64,000 bases of DNA from Hexactinellida sp. DTS-2022 (GCA_028753945.1 JAPNXP010000012.1:4052501-4116500); one strand, 5' to 3'; shown: positions 42,655 to 53,766, numbered from the stretch's first letter. Numbers and translations are program-made. The notes: generated by a model from the letters alone, not told the origin.

Positions 42655-42891
42655 ATCCTGGGGAATAGAAGCTCTGCTTGTCGATATTTATTAGGGCTCC
42701 TTAACCAACCCTGGGATATAATCTGAGGTATTTTAACCCCAATCTCTTCCTCAGAAGTGTCCATACCGTCCCTTGTTATCTTAAGAATCGGTTTCTTAGA
42801 ACACGTCTCCATAGATTGGGCAGGCGCTGATATAATGCGAGTGTTCAGGTTGCCATCGAATTCCGGATACAAACCTCTACTAACGAGAATA

Positions 42892-43057
42892 CAGTAGAAC
42901 CTGCATAATCCGACCCTCTATAATCCGGTTTCAGCAAAACCGACATTTTTTCTTATCCCAATGAGCGTCGGACGCATTAGAGCCTGTATAATCCGATAAT
43001 TTGATAATCCGACATTTTTCCCTATCTCAACGGTGTCGGATTAGACAGGTTCTACTG
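42892..43057. mobile_element. pogo/Tigger-type MITE, 166 bp
   Basis: Ends CAGTAGAACCTG and CAGGTTCTACTG, flanked by TA (42890-42891 and 43058-43059). The interior repeats 'ataatccgac'. Termini and TA duplication fit pogo-type elements. Confidence 0.9.
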
Positions 43058-43084
43058 TAACTGGAAACTAAATTAATGCAAAAC

Positions 43085-43690
43085 TTATTTATATACTAGC
43101 CGAAAAGCCGCCCTTTGGGCGGCGTTTGTCTGCTAGTTTACTACGCTTTTCTACGCTTTGTCTTTGGTGGTAAGTTTCATTTTCACGTTTTATTCGCTTT
43201 CTCGCTGTATTGGGCGTTTGTTTACAATCATTACCAACACGCGAACGTTTTTTAAGTGGCATACGTAATAGTTGAATAACAGGTTTGGATTTAGTATGCC
43301 AATTATGACTGATTCACTGAAGTTGGCAAAAATATGTCAACCCGATCTATATATAGCAATAGGTATGACTATTAAATTGTCCAACAACACAAATGTAAGG
43401 TTGAATTTTATTTGTCTACGAGCCCTTCGGTCTCGGTCGCTTTGCGACAGATAGGTGCTACGCACCTCAAGTTAACGGCCGCTATGCGGCCTTACTCCCC
43501 ACCGTTGCTACCATGGAAAATGTTAGAGGAAGTTATATACAACTCTTTCTATCATTTCCATAATTTTAACTTGTTTACGAATAATTCCCGTCGGAGGCAA
43601 ACTTCTAGAATGATTTTGAATTTTTCGTTAATTTGTTTACATATTTTTGGTAAACAACATAACAACAACAAATATTCATATTATAAATTA
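43085..43690 (+). mobile_element. Helentron-like nonautonomous element with hairpin cluster
   Basis: Near the left edge is a strong hairpin GCCGCCC-TTT-GGGCGGC (43104-43120), 11 bases before a CTAG followed by T, as at Helitron 3' ends. Positions 43420-43491 carry four consecutive hairpins with 3-base loops. Positions 43500-43690 match the reversed copy at 47460-47650 (tttaacttgtttac, caacaacaaatatt). Boundaries are uncertain, and it runs directly into the Fold-1 head at about 43691. Confidence 0.6.
43420..43491 (+). repeat. Four adjacent trinucleotide-loop hairpins
   Basis: GAGCCC-TTC-GGTCTC (43420-43434, one mismatch), GTCGC-TTT-GCGAC (43436-43448), GGTGC-TAC-GCACC (43454-43466) and GGCCGC-TAT-GCGGCC (43477-43491). 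In the second copy (47648-47719, reverse strand) three of the four keep their stems, and the loop of GGCCGC-TAT-GCGGCC has changed to TGT while the stem is intact. Confidence 0.85.
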
Positions 43691-45525
43691 AAAAATCCAA
43701 AATTGCAGCTGTGCCGACGCATGTTCCTTTGGTGGCACTATATTTTGTTGGTGGGTCATTGATAGTGCCTCCAAAAGAACATGCTGTCAGCACATCTGCA
43801 ATTTTGGATTTTTTTCCGCCAAGTCATCAACGCCTCAAGGTGTCATGATCCATTTGTTAATTGATCCGAGCCACAAGGACGGGAGATAAATTTGAAGTTT
43901 GTTTCTATCATAAACCATCTTGAGTTTAATGCCATTCATTCATTATGTATTGATAATAAATTATATTATTAGTTATTTATTTTAGCAATGTTATCCATGG
44001 TTGGTTGAGTTGAGTCAACAAATTCCTTATATTATATTATTTTATTTAATCAATTGTATAGTAATACTAAAATTAAATAGAAGCCAGCTGGAATTTATAA
44101 GTTAAATCAATATAATTATCGCAAGTTGAATCACTAGCGTAGGATTTAACAAGTTAAATCAATATAATTATTACAAGTTGAAACAATAGAATTAGATTTA
44201 ACACTTTACTGAAATTGAAGTGTCAGTAAACAAAGAAATTTCAACCCCAATTTATGGCAGAAATTGACCCCTTTATTGAAAAATTTCTTCTCCCATCAGA
44301 CGCAGAATTTTATGGCGAATCCAAATGTGAAATAAAATTTTGGGGTTTAGTAAAACATTTTTTGAGTTATGGACCAGACAAATTTTGAAAGGTGTTAAAG
44401 ATGTGTTAAGAATTTGTTAATACAAAATCGTAACCCCAGGTGCAAATTAGACGTCGACTCCGAATCTACATGCCAAGTTTCAGCCCTCTATGTATACAGG
44501 TGTGGCCAGGGCACCTGCTACGGAGAAATAATAATAATAATAAAAATAATAAAAAATCCAAAATTGCAGCTGTGCCGACGCATGTTCCTTTGGTGGCACT
44601 ATATTTTGTTGGTGGGTTATTGATAGTGCCTCCAAAAGAACATGCTGTCAGCACATCTGCAATTTTGGATTTTTTTTCGCCAAGTCATCAACGCCTCAAG
44701 GTGTCATGATCCATTTGTTAATTGATCCGAGCCACAAGGACGGGAGATAAATTTGAAGTTTGTTTCTATCATAAACCATCTTGAGTTTAATGCCATTCAT
44801 TCATTATGTATTGATAATAAATTATATTATTAGTTATTTATTTTAGCAATGTTATCCATGGTTGGTTGAGTTGAGTCAACAAATTCCTTATATTATATTA
44901 TTTAATTTAATCAATTGTATAGTAATACTAAAATTAAATAGAAGCCAGCTGGAATTTATAAGTTAAATCAATATAATTATCGCAAGTTGAATCACTAGAG
45001 TAGGATTTAACAAGTTAAATCAATATAATTATTACAAGTTGAAACAATAGAATTAGATTTAACACTTTACTGAAATTGAAGTGTCAGTAAACAAAGAAAT
45101 TTCAACCCCCATTTATGGCAGAAATTGACCCCTTTATTGAAAAATTTCTTCTCCCATCAGACGCAGAATTTTATGGCGAATCCAAATGTGAAATAAAATT
45201 TTGGGGTTTAGTAAAACATTTTTTGAGTTATGGACCAGACAAATTTTGAAAGGTGTTAAAGATGTGTCAAGAATTTGTTAATACAAAATCGTAACCCCAG
45301 GTGCAAATTAGACGTCGACTCCGAATCTACATGCCAAGTTTCAGCCCTCTATGTATACAGGTGTGGCCAGGGCACCTGCTACGGAGAAATAATAATAATA
45401 ATAAAAATAATAATAAAGGCAGTGATTCTAATACTGGGCCACTATACTATAGTATAGTCGGCACAGTAATAAAGGCAGTGATTCTAATACTGGGCCACTA
45501 TACTATAGTATAGTCGGCACAGTAA
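43691..45525 (+). mobile_element. Fold-1 element with 861-bp tandem duplication
   Basis: Head hairpins begin at 43697 and 44558, exactly 861 bp apart, and the following sequence agrees almost base for base to about 45413. Differences noticed are single bases (for example accccaatt/acccccatt and tgttaag/tgtcaag). Each unit ends in an (AAT)n-type run. After the second unit come two 56-bp end repeats (45415 and 45471) with the ACTATACTATAGTATAGT palindrome and GTCGGCACAG. The order is head, tail, head, tail, end. No protein is encoded. Confidence 0.9.
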
Positions 45526-45529
45526 AAAT

Positions 45530-45860
45530 GCGAAATTCGTGTTCAGCACACTTGTTTACCTATAATACCCTTTGAAAGCAAACTTCTAGGTTGATTTCGA
45601 ATTTCATTAATTTGTTTACCTATTTTGTGTAAACAACAACAACAAATATTAATATGAGAAATTTATAAACGCGAAATTCGTGTTCAGCATAATTGTTTAC
45701 CTTAATAACATTTGTTTACCTATTATAACATTTGAAAGTTAGTTTATATCCCAATATTAATTGCGGTTTCTATTCCCCCAATCACTTTAATACAATCCGG
45801 ACAAACAAACACACACACACACACACAAACAAACAACAATCGAGATTTAATAATATAGAT
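45530..45860 (+). mobile_element. Helentron-like nonautonomous fragment
   Basis: Carries 'aatgcgaaattcgtgttcagc' (45527 and 45668), 'gtaaacaacaacaacaaatattaatat' and, at 45795-45850, 'tccggacaaacaaacacacac' then 'caacaatcgagattta'. The inverse of the same blocks is at 47280-47500. Two partial copies may be joined. Confidence 0.6.
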
Positions 45861-45875
45861 ATGTATATTCAATTG

Positions 45876-46228
45876 CAGACATGGGGTCAAGCCCTTTCAA
45901 AAGGGCTTAAGTCCAAGCCCTTTTTCTAAGCCCTTTTTGAAAAAGGACTTAAGTCCAAGCTCAAGCCCTTAATAAAGGGCTTAAGTCCGGACTTAAGTCT
46001 TTTACTCTAATAATTTAGAAATCCATACCGTATTTTATTGAATAAGTGCCTTGAAAAGAGCTTGAAAAAGGGCTTGAAAAGGCTTGAAGCTAATCTATAA
46101 AGGACTTAAGTCCAAGTCCGGACTTAAGCCCTTTTATTAAAGGAGGACTTAAGTCCGGATTTAAGTCCTCTCAAAAATGGGCTTAAGTCCAAAGGGCTTA
46201 AGCCCTTTGGGGCTTGGCCCCATGCCTG
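45876..46228. mobile_element. hAT-type element, 353 bp, TSD TTCAATTG
   Basis: Begins CAGACATGGGGTCAAGCCC and ends GGGCTTGGCCCCATGCCTG. TTCAATTG lies at 45868-45875 and 46229-46236. The interior is nearly all 'aagggcttaagtcc' units and inverses. Confidence 0.93.
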
Positions 46229-46236
46229 TTCAATTG

Positions 46237-46692
46237 TTGTCTATATTATGGGAAATCATATAGAAATACAACAGCTATACAAACGGAACACAAATAACTG
46301 ATTTGATGACTTAATTTACTCTCGCCCAATTAAATTACAGTCTCAGATAGGCATTCTATACTGCACCATGGCCTACTTAATATACGGCCGTGTATGTCAC
46401 CGAGAAGGCCAGTTTATAAATTTCATTCTAGGATAAACTATGCCTCCTATTGTTATTATTTGGGTTGTATATGGGGTAATCAACCATTGCGAGTCGAATG
46501 GAACCGCTTTTGAGAATCTCAGATTTGTGGTTAAGCTGTTTAGGCGCCATTTCATGGTGACGATATTCACCTTGATTTACCATAAATATCGAATAATTTT
46601 ATCAGATCACGTTTTACAGGGTCGGTATGTATATAATTATACTCAGGTAGTTGAGTGGAGTCGAAAGAGGGGTCACTCGATTGGGTAAGGAC
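46237..46692. other. Intergenic, short forward frame of unknown value
   Basis: A forward frame of 82 codons (46440-46688) has no recognisable motif and runs into the next element's flank. Nothing else seen. Confidence 0.4.
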
Positions 46693-47208
46693 CAGGGTTG
46701 CCGTGGGAAGGAAATTTTCATTCCCATTCCCATCCCATTCCCACAGGATTCCCACAGGATTTCCCATAGGATTCCCACAGGATTTCCCATAGGATTCCCA
46801 CAGGATTTCCCATAGGATTCCCACAGGATTCCCACATGTAGGAATTCCCACAGGATTCCCACATGTGGGAAATCCCATAGCATTTACAATTTTACACAGG
46901 ATTCCTACGTATGGAATTCGCCTATATAGCTAGTGTTCATGAATCATTATGGTTTGTCTACAACCATAATGTACACTATGCTTTATTGTAATATGATGAT
47001 CTATATGAATGTGTGGAAATTCTAATGATAGTCCTATGGGAATTCCCATAGGATTCCCACAGGATTCCCACATGTGGGAATTCCCATAGGTTTCCCACAG
47101 GATTCCCACATGTGGGAATTCCCATAGGCTAAAAAAATTTCCCATTCCCATCCCATATGGGAATCCTGTGGGAATTCCCACAGGATTCCCATACCCACGG
47201 CAACCCTG
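46693..47208. mobile_element. hAT MITE, 516 bp, TSD GTAAGGAC
   Basis: Begins CAGGGTTGCCGTGGG and ends with the exact inverse. GTAAGGAC lies at 46685-46692 and 47209-47216. The ends are arrays of 'attcccacagg' and 'cacatgtggga', while the middle (46890-47030) is unique. Larger sister of 29249-29455. Confidence 0.95.
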
Positions 47209-47279
47209 GTAAGGACACAATTGGAGAATGGAATTTTTGACACATTCCTTGTGTTTGTTAATTAACAACAATCTATATT

Positions 47280-47755
47280 ATTAAATCTCGATTGTTGTGT
47301 GTTTGTGTGTTTGTTTGTTTGTTTGTCCGGATTGTCCGGGTTGTATTAAAGTGATGGGGAATAGAAACCGCATTTATATATGAGATATAAACTAACTTTC
47401 AAGTGTTATAAGGAGTAAACGAGTATGCTGATTTCGAATTTCGCATTTACAAATTTCTAATATTAATATTTATTGTTGTTGTTTACACAAAATAGGTAAA
47501 CAAATAAATGAAAATTCAAAATCAACCTAGAAGTTAGCTTCTGACGGGTCTTATTGGTAAACAAGTTAAAACTATGGAAAATGGTATAAAGGGTTGTATA
47601 TAACGTCCCTTTCTACCATTTTCCATGGTAGAAAGGGTGAGGAGTAAGGCCGCACAGCGGCCGTTAACTTTAGGTGCGTAGCACCGATCCATTGCAAAGC
47701 GACCGAGACCGAAGGGCTCGTCTAATTTAATATTGTACATATTATAGTAGCCCAA
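47280..47755 (-). mobile_element. Helentron-like nonautonomous element, reversed copy
   Basis: Matches 43400-43690 in inverse orientation at its right side, including the hairpin cluster 47648-47719, and matches 45660-45850 at its left side ('aaatctcgattgttg', the TTTG run, 'gaaaccgcattta'). It is the most complete view of the family in this window. Confidence 0.65.
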
Positions 47756-47930
47756 GACACCGAGCTCTGTATTACTCTACCCGTCCAAAATATTTGAACA
47801 ACCGGAATTTTGTGCCACTTGTGACTCATAAGTGGGGACGATGCATTAGTTCGAATTAATTCTGATCTTGGCAATTCTCAACTGGGTTTTAAATGAAATA
47901 CATAACATTATTTTTGAATTTTTACTGTGC

Positions 47931-48305
47931 CGACTATACTATAGTATAGTGGCCCAGTATTGAAATGACTGCCTTGGTATTTATAGGTATCCTCTCCAGT
48001 CTCCACAGAACTGAGTATTATTAACTAAGAACTGAAATTTTCAGGATAGATGTCTCATGGGTTACAGATGTGCACATGGGGTCACGATATTGATATTCAC
48101 ATTTCCAACCCAGAAGGTGACAAAATTTGTAACCAATTAAATCGAGGGTTGTCCCAGTATCCATTCAGTTATTTGTGTTTCATCAGATTTTTCAATCAGT
48201 TATTTTACAGCATTTTCTTTTGGAGGCACTATTAATCAACCATCGACCAAAATTTAGTGCCTCCAAAGGACATGCTGTCAGCACAGCTGTAATTATAGAT
48301 TTTTT
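47931..48305 (-). mobile_element. Short Fold-1 copy just upstream of TTC23
   Basis: Starts TTACTGTGCCGACTATAC, the inverse of a Fold-1 end unit, and finishes with the inverse of the head hairpin ('aggacatgctgtcagcacagctgtaatt'). About 375 bp, so most of the body is deleted. It ends 83 bp before the TTC23 start codon and so probably lies in its promoter or 5' UTR. Confidence 0.75.
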
Positions 48306-48388
48306 AATTTATATTCGTTGTAATATTAAAACCATTCCAAATGTCATTTTATGTAACTATGGTATCCTCTTTCAAATATTTAGTATAA

Positions 48389-49705
48389 ATGGCTCGTATT
48401 CTTTGGCAACACTTCTGGGTCCGTTACATAACAGAGCACACTGAATGGCCTCTTTTTTCAAATCCAGATATGTCAGAATCCATTGATTCATCCCAACTAA
48501 CTCCCTATCAACACCCTTCATATCAATCATCACCTAAATTCCTATTACCCAAACTGGTATCCAACATGCATGACCTATTTACATATGAGCAATCCGACAC
48601 ATGTATTGATACTCTATTGAGATGTTTGGCTTTATCTAGATTCATCTACGAACCAGATTCCTTGCAGGTAGCTGCTTTCCATCTAAACTTAGCGACTGCG
48701 TATTTAGAACTGAAACAAAACCCCATACAAACCAATAAACATGTCCACAACGCAATTAAGATTATAGATCTACATCGACTCTCTTCTGAGAGTAATGATA
48801 ATTTCTCAGCTGTGCTTCTAAACATTAAAGCTAGCCTCGTATCTGCTAAATCTCTGTTGTTACAGCAGAAAAGCTATGAAAGTTTAGATATATTAAAACA
48901 AGCAAATTCTGATGCAAAACTACTACAAACAATTAATCCGAATTTCCGCGATTCTAAACACATCGTTTTCCTTCTCTACCAAAAAGGACACGTTAATAAA
49001 TCTATGTTTAAATACAAACTAGCTCTGAGAGACTTCAAGGAGTCTCTGGAATTAGTTGCTAGCATTCTAGGCGCTAAGAATGAGTATACTGTGTTGCTAT
49101 TGATTGAAATTGTTGAGGTGTTAACTGAGATGCATATGTTTGATAAAGCAATGGCTTATGCTGAGAGGTGTTATGAATTGTGTCGCAATTTCGAGGCGTT
49201 AAAACCTGATTCAGCTCTTGTTCTGGCTAAACTTCATTTCGCAGGCAATACAAAGCAGGGTTATCTTGAATCTTCCAACTACTTCGATGAGTGGTCTTGT
49301 AGTATTGATATAGACACGATACAGGAATCTAATGCTAACTTCCTATCTGTTGTGGCTAATTTCGAGCAGTATATCCTCGTCCTATCTAAGACAGGCAACC
49401 AAGATAGAACATACACTATATTGAATCAGCTGATTAGAATCTACACAGATAAGTATGGAGAGATGTGCCATGAGGTGGCTAGTCTCTCCAGACAGCTGGG
49501 ACTATGCTATCTCACAGAGGGCAATATTAAGCTGGGAGTAGAGCGGTTAGAGGCAGCACGTGATGCGTTTGATTTCTGTTCTGGGAAACACAATAAGGAG
49601 AGTAAGAACATCGCACTAATTCTGTGTCGAGTTGATCCTACACACAAGTATCAATCTGCTGGAGTTATGCAACATGAAAAGATGAGATTTAAAACTATTG
49701 TTTGA
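48389..49705 (+). CDS. TTC23: TTC23-like TPR protein
   Basis: A single frame of 438 codons (human TTC23 is 447). TTC23 works with IQCE and EFCAB7 in the EvC zone at the base of cilia. The N-terminal 60 residues are variable. Next comes the family block TLLRCLALSRFIYEPDSLQ, then HLNLATAYLELKQNPIQTNK (about 70-110). TPR helices run through to the C-terminus (YKLALRDFKESLELVASILG, VSIL-like helices, LGLCYLTEGNIKLGVERLEA near 370-390). Assignment is by order and similarity of these blocks as I remember the family. TTC23L is the main alternative. AATAAA is at 49753. No intron is seen. Confidence 0.75.
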   Translation: MARILWQHFWVRYITEHTEWPLFSNPDMSESIDSSQLTPYQHPSYQSSPKFLLPKLVSNMHDLFTYEQSDTCIDTLLRCLALSRFIYEPDSLQVAAFHLNLATAYLELKQNPIQTNKHVHNAIKIIDLHRLSSESNDNFSAVLLNIKASLVSAKSLLLQQKSYESLDILKQANSDAKLLQTINPNFRDSKHIVFLLYQKGHVNKSMFKYKLALRDFKESLELVASILGAKNEYTVLLLIEIVEVLTEMHMFDKAMAYAERCYELCRNFEALKPDSALVLAKLHFAGNTKQGYLESSNYFDEWSCSIDIDTIQESNANFLSVVANFEQYILVLSKTGNQDRTYTILNQLIRIYTDKYGEMCHEVASLSRQLGLCYLTEGNIKLGVERLEAARDAFDFCSGKHNKESKNIALILCRVDPTHKYQSAGVMQHEKMRFKTIV

Positions 49706-50534
49706 GTGCATCTATCTACATAATTTAATCAAACACTTCTATCTCTTTACCTAATAAATTATATTTTCATATTACCGACTTAACTCACCATTAAATCCAT
49801 TCATGCTTGAATCTACAATTAAAGCAAAAGTTATATAAGTTTATACTTGAGTTATATTCCTCTATTGCCAATATTCGCTTATTGCATATTGGTAAGAAAA
49901 TTTGATGCAAAATGCGACTTGCTATTATGCAAACTCCACGTATTGAAAAAACAGTTAAAATTCTGTCTAGAGAGCTGCAAATTATCTTAGGTGTGCCCTA
50001 CTTAGAACCTCGTTAATACGAATACGGTTAATACGTAACTCCGGTTTCATTGTACATGTGTTTGTGGTCTTTTTAACTATTCTATTTCTAATCGATTGAT
50101 GGGTTGGGGAGTGATTCAATTGTGAATCTTACCTGCCACAGTTGTAGTGTGATTATCCTGATGGGTGTTAACATATAGAGCCCCCAAGTGTGTCCGTTCT
50201 ATTTATAGAATAGCAGGGAGGGGCAGAGGTTATACATTGCTGAAGAATCACTTATTATAACTGTCTGAAGGAAAACCAATTAATAAACACATTCCGACTT
50301 ATTATCGAGTTAATCCGTCGCAAAAGTGACCGAAACCAAAGGAATAATTATTTATTTTTGAAGTATTTTCTTATTATTTTTCCTTTAAAATTAAATCAAC
50401 CATCTAATTTTCATGTACCGATTAATACTTTAATTATTTAAGTAAGGCATCAAAATGTCTGTATCCAAATGTTGTGTATATAATGTCGGTATCCCAATTA
50501 ATTACTGGTGTATTCACTGTATTGTACATGTTAT
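49706..50534. other. Intergenic, small repeat scraps
   Basis: Positions 49880-49935 are a relative of the 13567-13731 MITE. Positions 50005-50055 carry a pogo-like end ('ttaatacgaatacggttaatacg'). No gene seen. Confidence 0.5.
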
Positions 50535-52297
50535 TAGGGCTGTACCGGATATCCGGTTCTAATCCGGTATCCGGCCAGTTACCGGATATGAACAACTATC
50601 CGGCCGGATAACGGTCCCAATTGTATTTGTGTATTAATTAAAGAATAACTATCTCTCCGAATATAAAGTTAATTTCCATAGCTCTAGGGTCATTAACTGT
50701 CTATTTCTTCTGTCGTTCTAATGTCTGGTACAGGTTTTCTTGTATAGATATTCTTGGAGTCAGTGGCGTAACTAGGCGCTTGGTGGCCCCTGGACAAATA
50801 AAATTTTGAGGCCCCTCCCATTTCCTAGACAATTGCTTTCTAAGCATCAAACCTCAACTTAAAATATTAATCATAATTTAGTAATCCTAAATTTGACTAT
50901 CCATGTGTATCTAAATTCAATACACGAAACATAAAATAAACAGAGGTTTACAAAAGGATTTAGAATGTTCTTCTCCGAGATATATAAAGAATTAAGTGCT
51001 AATAATCTCATTATCAAAAAGATTATTGTAGTCAGGCCTAGAAAATGTATTATCAATGAATAGGAAGTTACCAATTGCGGATAGATCAGTACTAGCATAG
51101 TTTACATAAAATAGATAGTTTTTGAGTTATGGCTCATTTTAAGAAATATACATTTCCCTGGCAACCGAGGAATGTGTCAAGATTCCATTTATAATTCGAT
51201 ATATTTCATTCAACTAGTTATGGACATCCTCATGTTCCAATTTTGAACATTTATAAGGCACTTAACTGTGTTAAAAGCAAGCTATAAAAACACGATAATT
51301 CCCACGAAAAATAGCGATTATGCAATCAAATGTTGATATATCACAGTTTTAAAGGGTGTTATGTATGCCTTGATATCATGTTCCTAACTTACTATATAAT
51401 TATAATGCATTTCTCAGGTCTGTCAATACTAGCTACTGAGATAAAGATATGTCAGCTAATAATCAATGGCCTTTAAGTAATCCATGGTTCGGAGTAGTAG
51501 TAAGGCCTTATCTAACGAAGGTCACGATAAAAACTAATTCTCGCTGTACATTCTTATAATTGATAATATTTTATGACTCTTCTACGGAACTCTCGGAGGC
51601 CCCTAGGCCGGTCTAGGGGCTTGAGGCCCCTGGACTTTGTCCACCCTTGTCCTATAGTAGTTACGCCCCTGCTTGGAGTAGATTTAGATAATGTGTAATA
51701 GCAGAACCAGTTGATTGAAAAGTACTATGATCACCTTGTTGTGAATTTCTACAAGAGGATTTTCATTTATTGATTTTTTTTTGTAAATTTCTGGATGTGA
51801 ATGTTTTATGTGGTTCCACAGTGGTGACGTGCTATATATTTTAGGTTTTTACCACGTTATATATGTATTGGCATCACATACATTAAAGAGTGCTCTGAAA
51901 GAATCGTTCTTAGATAGTGAGAAAAATGCCAAATTTCACTCATGCTGGGATTGATAAAAAATGCAACAATAGGAAAAGCGATCACAAAAAATATATAATA
52001 ATCGAAAATAAATATCTTATTGAAAAGATCTTATTTACCAAAGGTGAATGCGATTGAAAACATATTCATATACTGTATCAATTGTGGAATGACATAAACT
52101 ATTTTAGAACTTAGAAGCCTCCCTAAAAAAACTCAAGCTTAGTATATGTACAAATTAATCAAGAATAAGCAGAACTTGTTCTTGATGTGATATTATGGTA
52201 TCATTTGTTAAATACATATTTAGCCGGATAACCGGATAATTGAACACCGGATATCCGGATCCGGCCGGAGTAGAGAATCTCTAATCCGGTACAGGCC
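50535..52297. mobile_element. Probable hAT-type element carrying a second hAT
   Basis: Left end TAGGGCTGTACCGGATATCC and right end '..taatccggtacaggcc' are near-inverses. Both sides carry arrays of 'ccggatatccgg' (50545-50610 and 52220-52290). No clear target duplication was found. The interior is interrupted by 50761-51671. Confidence 0.6.
50761..51671. mobile_element. hAT-type element, 911 bp, TSD CTTGGAGT
   Basis: Begins CAGTGGCGTAACTAGG and ends AGTTACGCCCCTG. CTTGGAGT lies at 50753-50760 and 51672-51679. 'ggcccctggac' repeats occur near both ends in inverse orientation. There is no coding capacity. The termini are the widespread CAGTGGCGTA type. Confidence 0.95.
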
Positions 52298-52510
52298 GCA
52301 CAGTGGCTTATTGACAGGAAGTAGTGCAAAATTTCAATGTTCTCAAATCACACTAAACCATTTTTATCGTTTTAAGCATAAGCTAAAACGTAGGAAAGAT
52401 AAATTTCAGCTAAAAATTCGAAAGGGTTTAGGAGATATAATGCATCAAATCATGACACAACAGAATCATTTTATTTTTGAATTTTGTGGTTTCATAATCT
52501 TGCTTTAGAT

Positions 52511-53085
52511 CAGTGTTGTAAATCAAATCAAATATTTCAAATATTTGATTTGATTTGATTTGATTTAAGAGAATTTGAATTCTCAAATGATTTGATTTGA
52601 TTTGATTTGAAATTATTTGAATCCTCAAATGATTTGATTTGATTTGATTTGAAAATATTTGAATTCTCAAATGATTTGATTTGATTTGATTTGAAATTAT
52701 TTCAAATCATTTTCAAATCATTTTTCCAATCATTTTCAGATCATTTTCAAATAATATTCGGTAAATCATTTTCAAATCGTTTCCAAATCGCTTTAGTATA
52801 ATTTCACTTCATTTTCAATTCAATTTCAAATATATAAGATCGTTTTCAAAATTTCTATACGTTTTGACAGTGATTCAGAAATGATTTGGAAGTTTCAAAT
52901 ATTTCAAATATTTGATTTGATTTGATTTGAAATTATTTGAAATTTCAAATATTTGATTTGATTTGATTTGAAATGATTTGAAATCTCAAATGATTTGAAA
53001 TGATTTGATTTGAAATAATTTTAAATCTAAAATGATTTGATTTGATTTGATTTGAGAAAAAAAAAATGATTTACTTACAACCCTG
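52511..53085. mobile_element. hAT-type element, 575 bp, TSD CTTTAGAT
   Basis: Begins CAGTGTTGTAAATC and ends in CTTACAACCCTG. CTTTAGAT lies at 52503-52510 and 53086-53093. The body is almost entirely 'atttgattt' units and their inverses, and the antisense reading frame at 52428-52670 is this repeat translated. Confidence 0.93.
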
Positions 53086-53093
53086 CTTTAGAT

Positions 53094-53766
53094 CATGCTC
53101 ATATTCTCTGTAGGCTTCTTTCATTATGACCTAAGACTTTCAATACATATTATTGTACCTTAGATCATCCTAAAACAGTTGAGTTTCAAATATATCACGT
53201 CAACTCTAAGTGTAGTGGATCATTACAAAATATGTTTCAACTAAAAGTCCGGACAGATATATACCTTTTTAGGAAGTGCCTAATTTTGTGGTGCCGTCAG
53301 GTGCCGTGTACCCAGACACGTTTTTATCTTATAATGACCTAATAAACTTCTGTTTTAACCACTTTCTAACCCCGCGCAAACCCGCGCAAACCAAAATCTA
53401 CTTGTCTATATACGGGGGCTTTTAAAATTCATATACCAAGATTTTAATTTTTCTTATCGAAATTTCATCTATTAGTAAACTACAATGAATAATTTAGAAG
53501 TATACGGGTTGCAGAATCTATACAGGTTGCTGTAATGGAATAGAAAACGCAAGGGTGATCAAATGCCAAAATTGGATCAAGAAAAACTGGTCGAATCGTT
53601 GATGTTAATAAAACTGGTTATTTAACAGGCCTAGGATCTCGAATTACATTATCAAGTTAATTTATATCTACACCATGCATTTATTTAGAGTTGCACATAA
53701 ATTAATTAGCTCTAGTTTATTTGAAAATACAAATTTGGCAAATATTTGTGGAAAGTAACAGAATCT
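53094..53766. other. Intergenic, no gene seen
   Basis: AT-rich, nothing recognised. Confidence 0.5.

Noticed and set aside
43085-43140. Definite Helitron 3' terminus
   Set aside because: The hairpin and CTAG fit, but CTAGC also occurs on the other side of the hairpin as an inverted pair, so the polarity and true end cannot be fixed. Kept only as Helentron-like.
46567-47271. Several overlapping reverse frames rich in CGNPVGI-like repeats
   Set aside because: Translations of the ATTCCCACAGG arrays in the 46693-47208 element.
52428-52670. 80-codon reverse frame with repeated SNQIKSN
   Set aside because: It translates the ATTTGATTT array of a hAT element.
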